Of a DNA stretch of 64,000 nt, positions 55,495-63,667 are shown in pieces (the first letter of the stretch is position 1; each line of letters opens with the position of its first letter). Both the position numbers and the translations under genes were made by a program. The notes below the pieces were generated by a model. That model was not told the DNA's origin and searched no databases. It saw only the letters and a program-made list of their open reading frames with translations. Origin of the DNA: Pseudomonas abieticivorans (GTDB lineage: Bacteria; Pseudomonadota; Gammaproteobacteria; Pseudomonadales; Pseudomonadaceae). The stretch covers positions 5,945,501 to 6,009,500 of the forward strand of contig NZ_CP094975.1 of assembly GCF_023509015.1 (NCBI RefSeq), written 5' to 3'.

Positions 55495-56568
55495 ATGATG
55501 AATAACAACAAGACCGAAACCATTGCCCACGACTTTTTCTACGTCGGCGGTGAATACACAGGCCCGCCCAGCAAAGAAGTCATGAGTGGGCAGATGTATG
55601 TCGAGGTGCTCAGGCCTGCCAAGGTGACGCGCCGCTATCCGCTGGTGTTCGTGCATGGCACCGCGCAAACCGCGACCAACTGGTTGAAAACCCCGGACGG
55701 ACGTCCGGGCTGGGCGCGGATCTTCGTCGAGCTCGGCTATGAGGTTTACCTGGTCGACCAGCCATCGCGCGGACGCTCGGCTTGGCACGCGCAGCTGGAC
55801 GGTGAGTTGAGTATCGCCCCGGTAGCGCTCGTCGAGCGTTACTTCACCGCGACGACTCAAGGTGAATGGCCGCAAGCGAAGAAGCACAAGCAGTGGCCCG
55901 GCACCGGTCGCAAAGGCGATCCAGTGTTCGATGCGTTTTACGCCGCGCATGTGCCCTACGTTGCCGATAGCTCAAAAAGTCAGCAGTTGTTCCAGAACGC
56001 CGGCGCGGCGTTGCTGGATAAAATCGGTGAAGCGATTCTGATCACCCACTCGCAGTCGGGGCCTTATGGCTGGCTGTTGGCGGATGTCCGACCGTCCTTG
56101 GTGAAAGCCGTGGTGTCCATCGAGCCACAAGGCCCGCCGGTGGTGAACATGTCGATGCAGCAGGCGCAGAAAGGCGAAAGCCAGGCACTGGATGACACGC
56201 AGCGCCGCCGCTGGGGCATTGCCGACATAGAGTTGACTTACGCGCCGCCATTGCTCGCAGACCAGCAATTGGCGGTGGTTCGCAGCCCAGCCACTCGCGC
56301 CGATCGTCTGCCCGGCTGGATGCAGCAGGAACCGGCGCGGCAATTGATCAATCTGCAAGCCATCCCGTTTCTGATCGTGACTGGCGAAGCGTCCTTCCAT
56401 GCGCTTTACGACCACGCGACTGCCGCATATCTGCAACAGGCCGGCGTGCCGGTGACTCATTGGCAGCTCGAAGAGTTCGGCATCACCGGCAACGGTCACA
56501 TGCTGATGCTGGAGCGGAACTGCGCGGAAATTGCCGAGCGCCTGAACCTCTGGATCGCTGATATTTGA
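55495..56568 (+). CDS. Alpha/beta-hydrolase esterase (esterase 713-like)
   Basis: A 357-residue hydrolase. The catalytic set is Ser186 in ITHSQSGPYGW, acidic Glu210 in VVSIEPQGPP and His335 in GITGNGHMLML. The oxyanion region is VFVHGTAQTATNW, and LVDQPSRGRS follows strand 4. This Ser-Glu-His arrangement with HSQSG matches the esterase 713 group. It has no obvious signal peptide, so I place it in the cytoplasm. Its place between the symporter and the MFS pump suggests that an ester or lactone is the growth substrate. Start 55495 or 55498, both ATG. Confidence 0.87.
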   Translation: MMNNNKTETIAHDFFYVGGEYTGPPSKEVMSGQMYVEVLRPAKVTRRYPLVFVHGTAQTATNWLKTPDGRPGWARIFVELGYEVYLVDQPSRGRSAWHAQLDGELSIAPVALVERYFTATTQGEWPQAKKHKQWPGTGRKGDPVFDAFYAAHVPYVADSSKSQQLFQNAGAALLDKIGEAILITHSQSGPYGWLLADVRPSLVKAVVSIEPQGPPVVNMSMQQAQKGESQALDDTQRRRWGIADIELTYAPPLLADQQLAVVRSPATRADRLPGWMQQEPARQLINLQAIPFLIVTGEASFHALYDHATAAYLQQAGVPVTHWQLEEFGITGNGHMLMLERNCAEIAERLNLWIADI

Positions 56569-56596
56569 GCCGTGTTGCCTCACAGGAACCCCGTGA

Positions 56597-57994
56597 ATGT
56601 TGACCACAGAAGTAACACCGCCAACCAGCCGTTCGTTATTGTGGCTGGTGGCGGGCGGCCTTTTCATGCTCACCCTCGATGCCACGATCGTCACTACCGC
56701 GCTGCCGGCGATGGCGCGCAACCTCGGTGAAAGTCCGCTGAGCATGCAGTCGGTCATCGTCGCCTACGTGATGACCATGGCCCTGCTGGTTCCGGCCTCG
56801 GGTTGGCTGGCGGATCGTTTCGGCACACGGCGCACTTACATCGCAGCGATTGCCTTGTTCACCGTGGGTTCGCTGTGCTGCGCGATGGCGCAAACGCTTG
56901 ATCAATTGCTGATTGCTCGCGTCCTCCAGGGCGTGGGCAGTGCGCTGATGTTGCCGGTCGGACGGCTGGCGGTGATCCGTATGTTTACCGGCAGCCGCCT
57001 GTTGCCGGCCATCAGCTTTGTCACTATTCCCAGCCTCATCGGCCCTTTGATCGGCCCGGCACTGGGCGGCTGGATGGTACAGTTCGCCAGCTGGCAGTGG
57101 ATTTTTCTGATCAACGTACCGGTGGGATTTCTTGGCGTAGTCGGCGCCTGGAAATACATGCCCGGGCAACCGTTGGCCGGGCTCGGGCGTTTCGATTTCG
57201 TTGGCTACGGCTTGCTGGGCGCGGGTATGTTTTGCCTCACCCTTGCACTGGATGGCATCGCCAGTTTCGGTTTTGACTGGCGCGTGGCATCGACGCTGGC
57301 TATAGCCGGTCTGGCTGCCCTAGCGGGCTATTGGCAACATGCTCGTCGCCATCGAGCGCCGTTGTACCCGCTGAATTTATTAACCGTCGACAGTTTGCGC
57401 ATTGGCTTGGTCGGCAATTTCGTCGCACGCCTAGGCTGCTCGTCGACGCCGTTTTTGCTGCCACTGTTCCTGCAAGTCGCGCAAGGCTACTCACCGCTCA
57501 ACGCCGGGTTACTGATGCTCCCCGTCGCTTTGACCGGCATCGCCGTGAAGTCGTTGACCGACCGACTGGTGACGCGCATGGGATACCGGTGCTTTCTGGT
57601 CGCCAACACTTTGCTCATCGGCTTGACCATCAGCAGCTTCGCGATCGGGCACGAGCCACGGAGTGTTGCGTTGCAAGTGTTGGCGCTGTGCATTTTCGGC
57701 GCGCTGAATTCCCTGCAACTCACCGCCATGAGCACGCTGACGCTCAAGGATCTTGGCACCCATCAGACCAGCAGTGGCAACAGCGCGCTGACCATGGTGC
57801 AAATGTTGTCCATGGGCATGGGCGTGTCATGTGCAGGGGGACTGTTAGTGTTTTTCAACCACTGGTTTGCGGGGCAGCCTGAAGTGATAGGCATGGCGTT
57901 TCACGCTACATTCGCTTTCATGGGCGCTCTAACACTGTTCTCGACAGGGATATTCTGGCGATTGAAGACGAACCTGGTAATGGGAAACAGCTAA
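56597..57994 (+). CDS. DHA2-type MFS efflux transporter
   Basis: A 465-residue permease with about 13-14 helices and the DHA2 opening motif LTLDATIVTTALPAMARNLG, motif A GWLADRFGTRRTYI and PSLIGPLIGPALGGWMV. AGGA is nine bases before ATG 56597. It is close to MdtD-like exporters. It is the last gene of the AtuA-like operon, 28 bases after the esterase, and could expel a toxic intermediate. No adaptor or outer-membrane partner is adjacent. Confidence 0.85.
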   Translation: MLTTEVTPPTSRSLLWLVAGGLFMLTLDATIVTTALPAMARNLGESPLSMQSVIVAYVMTMALLVPASGWLADRFGTRRTYIAAIALFTVGSLCCAMAQTLDQLLIARVLQGVGSALMLPVGRLAVIRMFTGSRLLPAISFVTIPSLIGPLIGPALGGWMVQFASWQWIFLINVPVGFLGVVGAWKYMPGQPLAGLGRFDFVGYGLLGAGMFCLTLALDGIASFGFDWRVASTLAIAGLAALAGYWQHARRHRAPLYPLNLLTVDSLRIGLVGNFVARLGCSSTPFLLPLFLQVAQGYSPLNAGLLMLPVALTGIAVKSLTDRLVTRMGYRCFLVANTLLIGLTISSFAIGHEPRSVALQVLALCIFGALNSLQLTAMSTLTLKDLGTHQTSSGNSALTMVQMLSMGMGVSCAGGLLVFFNHWFAGQPEVIGMAFHATFAFMGALTLFSTGIFWRLKTNLVMGNS

Positions 57995-58076
57995 ACGTTT
58001 TGATTGCGGCAGTGGCCTGCCTGACTCACTTGCCGTCGGTATCAACCCCCGCCAATATCTCCGACAGATTATGAAA

Positions 58077-58330
58077 CTACCCCTTCCCCGCCTTGGCCGT
58101 TGACCCGTCAGCCTCCGTTTGCGTGAGCGCCTGGCTCAACGCCTGATGCTGCACCAGCCAGCCCGACGCTGACTTCTCTTCCACGCTCACGTTCTCCAGG
58201 AACGAAAGCGCCGCCGGTTTTGTGTCCGCTTTGGCCACCTTTTCGACCGGGCCGACGCTGGCTTGAGGGAGGACCGCGCACTTAAACCCACCGCACGCTT
58301 GCAGTGCATCAAAGCAGTCTTTGAATGTGC
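58077..58330 (-). pseudogene. Possible C-terminal coding remnant
   Basis: On the minus strand an open stretch reads DALQACGGFKCAVLPQASVG, then SFLENVSVEEKSASGWLVQH and an Ala/Thr-rich tail ending at the TAG at 58077. It looks like real coding sequence but has no start codon before the upstream stop and overlaps the end of the kinase gene. I do not recognise it. Confidence 0.35.
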
Positions 58331-58917
58331 GAAACTACCTGCCTCGTCGCCTCTTCGATCGTGCCTTCATTACGGCACAACACCCAACCGTGTTCGGCAA
58401 CCGCGCGCTCGAATGCCTGGGTGCAAGCGGCATGCTCTGCCTGCTTATGAATCACCGTGCTGCCCAGCCCACGCGTTCGTGCTGCCGCCCTGGCCCATGA
58501 GATATCAGGGTCAGTGACAACCCCCACATGCAGGTCGGGCACGCGCACGTTTCGGTCGATGTTCAACTGCAGAATCGCTGCAAACGGCACCAACCGGCGA
58601 AACGCGGCATCGGAGGGGTACCAGCGATCCATCAGTATGATGCTGCCCGCTGGCTGTTTGGGTAGCACGTGCTGGGTCATCCACGCGCGGCTATCGGCAA
58701 GGCGCTCACATACTTCCCACTCCAGGTCCCGGGAGGGGTTCCTGGCGAGCTGGTTAACCAGGGCCATGGTTTCACCCCGATAGGGATCGTTGTTTCGCTC
58801 GCACAGGCGCACCACCTTGTGGTGGTCGGCCCTCAGTACTTTCGTAACGGCCTCCAACAGGGTGGTTTTGCCGGTGCCTTTGGGCCCATCCAGCGAGATG
58901 AACAGCGGATGACTCAT
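58309..58917 (-). CDS. Thymidylate-kinase-like nucleotide kinase
   Basis: A 202-residue P-loop kinase. Walker A is DGPKGTGKTTLLEA (about 10-23), DR appears in ILMDRWYPSDAAF (about 105), and a lid-like arginine-rich segment reads RAAARTRG near 145. It resembles dTMP kinase but differs from housekeeping Tmk, so it may be a deoxynucleoside kinase or serve an orphan function. ATG 58917 overlaps the stop of the upstream small gene as ATGA. The pair appears isolated from other nucleotide genes. Confidence 0.75.
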   Translation of the reverse strand: MSHPLFISLDGPKGTGKTTLLEAVTKVLRADHHKVVRLCERNNDPYRGETMALVNQLARNPSRDLEWEVCERLADSRAWMTQHVLPKQPAGSIILMDRWYPSDAAFRRLVPFAAILQLNIDRNVRVPDLHVGVVTDPDISWARAAARTRGLGSTVIHKQAEHAACTQAFERAVAEHGWVLCRNEGTIEEATRQVVSHIQRLL

Positions 58918-59231
58918 ACGGTGAAGGTCGCCGCAACCCATTGCCGCCTGATGGCCTCTGCCCTCTGCGCAAGGTCCCTATCCGCCTCTGGCAACTGCTC
59001 GAAAACGAACGGATTCAACACCTGTCGAGTCGCCAGAACATTCCGATCAACGATGCTTATCCACGCCTCAGTGCACACTGCTGACCAGTGTTGGCGAACC
59101 GTTTCAAGCTGCGTCAGCACGATTGACTTGGCTGAACTGCGGTCCAGTAGAAACAGGTGTGCGGCATCCAGACAGAGCGCTATCTGGCTTTGATTAGCCT
59201 GCCCCATGATCAACATGCCCTGACTCGCCAT
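58914..59231 (-). CDS. Small unknown protein coupled to the kinase
   Basis: A 105-residue protein, MASQGMLIMGQANQSQIALC onward, with no signal peptide and no motif that I recognise. It is mostly helical, with LDAAHLFLLDRSSAKSIVLT and a C-terminal helix rich in Glu and Arg. Its stop overlaps the kinase start (ATGA), which implies coupled translation. Starts at 59216 and 59207 are also possible. Confidence 0.6.
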   Translation of the reverse strand: MASQGMLIMGQANQSQIALCLDAAHLFLLDRSSAKSIVLTQLETVRQHWSAVCTEAWISIVDRNVLATRQVLNPFVFEQLPEADRDLAQRAEAIRRQWVAATFTV

Positions 59232-59340
59232 ATTTCTTGTTCGTGTCTGTGGGCATATGTCGTACGCCGGGGTTTAGCCATGACCCAGTCCTATATTTTT
59301 GGCAAGAGAGACGATGCTAGTGTAGCTCAGACCCCTTGAT

Positions 59341-59394
59341 TGACCTATATACGAGGCATATAGATGCTTAGTGCCTCGTACATAGGTCATTTTT
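59341..59394 (+). terminator. Long hairpin with T-run
   Basis: TGACCTATATACGAGGCA and TGCCTCGTACATAGGTCA form an 18-bp stem with one mismatch, a 13-base loop and TTTTT on the plus strand. No plus-strand gene lies upstream, so it may act for the minus-strand transporter gene ending at 59431 or be a mobile-element end. Confidence 0.55.
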
Positions 59395-59430
59395 CCATGA
59401 GCTTTTGGATTGAGATCGCTCCCCTCCCCC

Positions 59431-60795
59431 TCACACCACCCTTGCCAACTCAAGCTTGCGCAATGTGCCCATGCTCAAGAATGCCAGCGCCCCCAGCAAC
59501 GCGTGGCCCGCCACCACATACAGCGCGCCCTCGAAAGAGCCGCTGACCTGCACGATGTAGCCAATGATCACCGGCGTGATGATGCCCGAGATATTGCCGA
59601 ACATATTGAACAGTCCGCCTGCCATCCCGGTGATCTGCTTGGGCGCGGTGTCGGACACCAGTGTCCAATCGACGGCCACCACGCCCTTGCCGAAGATCGC
59701 CAGGGACATGAGCACGGTCACCACCCACACCGACTCGGTGAAGTTGCACAGCACCAGGCTGGCGCCCAGGCTCATGCCGCACACCAGCGGGATCTTGCGC
59801 GCCACCGTCAACGAAAAGCCCCTGCGCAGCAGGAAGTCGCAGACGGCGCCGCCGAACAATGCCCCCAGCAGGCCGCAGATGCCAGGAATGGCGGCGATGG
59901 CACCCGCCTCCATGATGTTGAGGCCGCGGCCCTTGACCAGGTAAATCGGAAACCAGGTGAGGAAGAAGTACTGCAGCGAGGTGTCGCAGTACTTGCCCAG
60001 GTAGATCGACCACATCATCGGGCTTTTCAGCAGCACCTTGAGGTCGGAGAACCGCGGGCGAAAGGCGCCCTTGGTCTTGGGCTTGTCCATGTCCACTTCT
60101 GCCCCGCCGCTGCGGATGTGTTCAAGCTCCGCCGGGTTGACCATGGGGTGCTCCGTGGGTGCCTTGACCAGCTTGAACCAGACAAGGCTGACCACAATAC
60201 CCAGGGTGCCCATGAACCAGTACACGTGTTCCCAGCCATAGTGGTGGGCAATAAAGCCCATCAATGGCGCCAGGATTACCACCGACAAATACATGGACGA
60301 GTTGTAGATGACCGTCGCCAACCCTCGCTCCTGCAATGGAAACCAGGCGGCCACGATGCGATTGTTGGCGGGGTACACCGGTGCCTCGATCAGGCCCAGC
60401 AGAAAGCGCAGCGCAAACAAGGTCGCCACCGCCACCGGAATCGACAGAAAGCCGATCAAGCCTTGTGCGACGGTGATGGTCGACCACAGGAACAAAGACA
60501 CCCCGTACACCCGCACCGAACCAAACTTGTCCAGTAGCCAGCCACCCGGCAGTTGGCCGAGGACGTAGGCCCAGGCGAAGGCCGAGAAAATAAAGCCCAG
60601 GGTGATGGCGTCGATGCCCAGTACCTGGGTCAGTGCCGACCCTGTGATCGACAGGGTTGCCCGGTCGCCGACGTTGATCGCGGTGACGATAAACAGCATG
60701 GCTAGCACGCTGTAGCGTACTTTGCTGCGCGCGGCAGTGGTCACGGCCGGCGCTACTGCGGGGGTGATGGGCGCTGCCAGGTTGGAATCATCCAC
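59431..60795 (-). CDS. MFS sugar-acid transporter, GudP-like (ACS family)
   Basis: A 454-residue permease with 12 helices. It shows the anion:cation symporter signatures: FIVTAINVGDRATLSITGSA near 36-55, AWAYVLGQLPGGWLLDKFGS near 74, RFLLGLIEAPVYPANNRIVA near 129 and IPGICGLLGALFGGAVCDFL. Relatives import glucarate and galactarate. It lies downstream of the dehydratase gene on the same strand, with a hairpin between, so the dehydratase is flanked by two such transporters. The substrate is inferred from the neighbour. Confidence 0.9.
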   Translation of the reverse strand: MDDSNLAAPITPAVAPAVTTAARSKVRYSVLAMLFIVTAINVGDRATLSITGSALTQVLGIDAITLGFIFSAFAWAYVLGQLPGGWLLDKFGSVRVYGVSLFLWSTITVAQGLIGFLSIPVAVATLFALRFLLGLIEAPVYPANNRIVAAWFPLQERGLATVIYNSSMYLSVVILAPLMGFIAHHYGWEHVYWFMGTLGIVVSLVWFKLVKAPTEHPMVNPAELEHIRSGGAEVDMDKPKTKGAFRPRFSDLKVLLKSPMMWSIYLGKYCDTSLQYFFLTWFPIYLVKGRGLNIMEAGAIAAIPGICGLLGALFGGAVCDFLLRRGFSLTVARKIPLVCGMSLGASLVLCNFTESVWVVTVLMSLAIFGKGVVAVDWTLVSDTAPKQITGMAGGLFNMFGNISGIITPVIIGYIVQVSGSFEGALYVVAGHALLGALAFLSMGTLRKLELARVV

Positions 60796-60836
60796 ATGAA
60801 AATCCTCTTCTTGTCATTGTTATCGGGTGCCGCGTT

Positions 60837-60860
60837 CAGGCCCTGACGGTTCAGGGCCTG
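60837..60860. repeat. Intercistronic hairpin
   Basis: CAGGCCCTGA and TCAGGGCCTG pair perfectly across CGGT between the dehydratase stop (60903) and the transporter start (60795). No T-run follows, so it probably stabilises or partly terminates the transcript. Confidence 0.5.
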
Positions 60861-60902
60861 GGATTCATGTACAGACGGTGGTGCAGGTGTGAGTCAGGCA
60901 GG

Positions 60903-62063
60903 TCAGGGGCGCTTGCCGACCTCGGCCACTTGCGCGGTCCAGGGCAGCACTTGCTCGCTCAGCGACAGGCCCAAGCCTGGACGCTTGGGTACCAGCATGC
61001 GGCCATCGCGGGTTTCCAGGCGTTCATTGAACAGCGGCTCGAGCCACTCGAAATGCTCCACCCAAGGCTCGGTGGGGTAAGCGGCCGCCAGGTGCACGTG
61101 CAGTTCCATGGCAAAGTGCGGTGCCAGCATCACCCCCGCTTGCTCGGCCATCGCCGCGACCTTCAGGTACGGCGTGATACCCCCGACCCGAGGTGCATCC
61201 GGCATGAGGAAGTCGGCCCCGCGCAGTTCGATGAACTGCGCATGCTCCGCGACGCTGGTCAGCATCTCGCCCGTAGCGATCGGGGTATCGAACTGCTGGG
61301 CCAGGGCGGCGTGCCCTTCGGCGTCGTAGCAGTCCAGCGGCTCTTCGATCCAGATCAGATTGAATTCTTCGAAACGGCGGCACATGCGCTGGGCGGTCGG
61401 GCGATCCCACTGCTGGTTGGCGTCCACCATTAGCGGGAAGTTGTCACCCAAGTGCCGGCGTACGGTGCTGACCCGTTCGATATCGATGGCGCAATCGGGC
61501 TGGCCGACCTTCAGTTTGATGCCGCCAATGCCTTTCTCCCGGGACAGGTCGGTGTTTTTCAGCAACTGGTCCAACGGTGTGTGCAGGAAGCCGCCCGAGG
61601 TGTTGTAGCACCGCACGGAATCACGCTGCGCGCCCAGCAGGCGGGCCAATGAGAGGTTGGCGCGCTTGGCCTTGAGGTCCCACAGGGCCACGTCGAAGGC
61701 ACCGATGGCCTGGGTCGATAGCCCGCTGCGGCCCACCGATGCACCGGCCCAGCACAGCTTGGTCCACAGCTTGGCGATGTCGCTGGGGTTTTCACCGATC
61801 AGGGCCGGCGCGATCTCTTTGGCGTGGGCGAACTGGCCGGGGCCACCGGCCCGTTTGGAGTAGCTGAAGCCCAGGCCCGTGTGGCCATCGACCGTTTCGA
61901 TTTCGGCGAACAGGATGGCAATTTCGGTCATGGGTTTCTGCCGGCCAGTCAGCACCTTGGCGTCGCTGATGGGATTGGCCAGGGGCAAAAAAACCGATGA
62001 GAGTTTTACGTAGGCAATGCGGTCGTCGTCGGCGCAGCTAGGGCTTTGTTGTTGTGCGAGCAT
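60903..62063 (-). CDS. L-talarate/galactarate dehydratase-like enolase superfamily enzyme
   Basis: Dehydrates an aldaric acid such as galactarate or L-talarate to a 5-keto-4-deoxy acid. The 386-residue protein has the mandelate racemase pattern: Lys183 and Lys185 in GIKLKVG, metal ligands Asp214 (VDANQQW), Glu240 (IEEP) and Glu266 (ATGEM), and His316 (LAPHFAMELH). The spacing and the N-terminal capping loop (RAGGPGQFAH) fit the TalrD/GalrD group; other sugar-acid dehydratases remain possible. It lies between two GudP-like transporter genes and downstream of LacI-type operators. Confidence 0.87.
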   Translation of the reverse strand: MLAQQQSPSCADDDRIAYVKLSSVFLPLANPISDAKVLTGRQKPMTEIAILFAEIETVDGHTGLGFSYSKRAGGPGQFAHAKEIAPALIGENPSDIAKLWTKLCWAGASVGRSGLSTQAIGAFDVALWDLKAKRANLSLARLLGAQRDSVRCYNTSGGFLHTPLDQLLKNTDLSREKGIGGIKLKVGQPDCAIDIERVSTVRRHLGDNFPLMVDANQQWDRPTAQRMCRRFEEFNLIWIEEPLDCYDAEGHAALAQQFDTPIATGEMLTSVAEHAQFIELRGADFLMPDAPRVGGITPYLKVAAMAEQAGVMLAPHFAMELHVHLAAAYPTEPWVEHFEWLEPLFNERLETRDGRMLVPKRPGLGLSLSEQVLPWTAQVAEVGKRP

Positions 62064-62103
62064 GGTGCTCTCCTTGGGGGGGCGAAGGTGTGTTCAGGCG
62101 TTA

Positions 62104-63472
62104 TCAGGAGCGTCGGCCAGACAGCTCGGCGTTCAGCGGTTCGGGGGCGGGCGTTGGCAAATCGTTTAAGTCGTCGATGTCCATGCGTTTGAGCGGGCCG
62201 ACGATGAACAGGTAGGCGAAAGCGCCCAGCAGCCCCATGGCCGCCACGTACATCAGCGCGGCGTCAAAGGAGCCCAATTGGTTGACCAGTACGCCGATCG
62301 CGATGGGCGTGACGATACTGGCGATGTTGCCGCAGAAATTGAACATCGCGCCGCTGATGCCCATGGCTCGCTTGGGCGAGACGTCGCCCACGATGCACCA
62401 GCCCAGGTTGCCGACGCCCTTGGCGAAGAACGCGATGGACATCACCAGAATCACCAGCGCTACCGACTGGGTGTAGTTGGCAACGACGATGCTGCTCGAC
62501 AGCAGCAGGCCGCAGATGATCGGGGTTTTACGGGCGGTGGTCAGGCTGCAGCCCTTCTTGAGCATCCAGTCGGACCACACGCCGCCGATCATGCCGCCCA
62601 GGCAGCCGGCGGATCGGTGGGACGGCGGCCACCAGCCCGACCTTGAGCATGGTCATGCCCTTGGCCTCGATCAGGTAGGTGGGGAACCAGGTCAGAAAGA
62701 ACCACGTGATGGACGTCAGGCAGAACTGGCCCAGGTAGATGCCCAGCATCATGCGGTTGGCACCGATGGCGCGCACATTCTTCCAACTGAAGGGCGTCTT
62801 GGTATCGCCGATACCCGGTAAGCCGCCGCCGGCTTCGATGTAGTCAATCTCGGCCTGGTTGGCGCGTTTGTCCTTGCGCGGTTCCTGGACCATCTTGAAC
62901 CACAGCAGGCCAATCAATACCCCTGCCCCGCCGGTCCAGAAAAACACGTGCTGCCAACCGAAGCTGTTGAGCAACAGCACCATGAGGGGCGTAAAGGCCG
63001 CCAGCGCGAAGTACTGCGCCGATTGGAAAATCGCCGTGGCCAGGCCGCGTTCGTGGCGCGGGAACCACATCACCGTCAGGCGGTTGTTGGCCGGGAATGC
63101 CGGGGACTCGGCCACGCCCATCAGAAAGCGCAGCACAAAAAGCGCCAGGAACGCGGAACTGAACAGGTCGACGTAGCCTTGCAGGAACGTCAGCGCCGAC
63201 CAGATGATCAAGCTCATGCCCAGCACCAACCGCGAACCGAACCGGTCGAGCACGATGCCCCCCGGGATTTGCATGCTGGTGTAGGCCCAACCAAACGCTG
63301 AGAAGGCGATGCCCATAGTGATCGCGTCAAAACCCAGGTCTGCGCGCATGGCAGGTGCTGCGATCGACAAGGTCGCGCGGTCCACGTAGTTGAACACGGT
63401 GACGATGAAGATCATCGCCAGGATGACGTAGCGGACATGGGTCTTGGCGACCGGGTGCGCGGGTGTATTCAC
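62104..63472 (-). pseudogene. GudP-like MFS transporter broken by a 1-base insertion
   Basis: The N-terminal part (from ATG 63472, FIVTVFNYVDRATLSIAAPA, RFLMGVAESPAFPANNRLTV) and the C-terminal part (MIGGVWSDWMLKKGCSLTTA onward to 62104) belong to one 12-helix transporter. The frame shifts at about 62611: one extra base in the GG at 62611-62612 turns IAGCLGGMIGG into IRRLPGRH. Without it the protein would have about 455 residues, like the intact GudP-like neighbour. It is a recent lesion or a sequence error. It is the first gene after the LacI-type operators. Confidence 0.85.
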
Positions 63473-63537
63473 TTTTATTGTCCTTATTGTGGGGTATTAC
63501 CCTGAAGCCTGTCGGCCTCGGTCGCCTTGATGATGCT

Positions 63538-63555
63538 AATGATTGCGCAATCATT
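63538..63555. promoter_or_regulatory. Candidate LacI-family operator, copy 1
   Basis: AATGATTGCGCAATCATT is a perfect 18-base palindrome, 65 bases before the transporter start at 63472. The central CG step is typical of LacI/PurR operators. Confidence 0.7.
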
Positions 63556-63615
63556 CAGGCCTAAAAAAAAGCCACCCTGCCGACCCGGCTGATGGCCTTT
63601 GAAAAGATCCTACAC

Positions 63616-63629
63616 TGATTGCGCAATCA
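63616..63629. promoter_or_regulatory. Candidate LacI-family operator, copy 2
   Basis: TGATTGCGCAATCA repeats the core of the site at 63538, with centres 76 bases apart, close to seven helical turns. It lies between the transporter and the LacI gene, so looping between the two sites is plausible. Confidence 0.7.
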
Positions 63630-63667
63630 TTCAACAGCCCGTTCGGTGTTTTTTACCGAAAAAGCTG

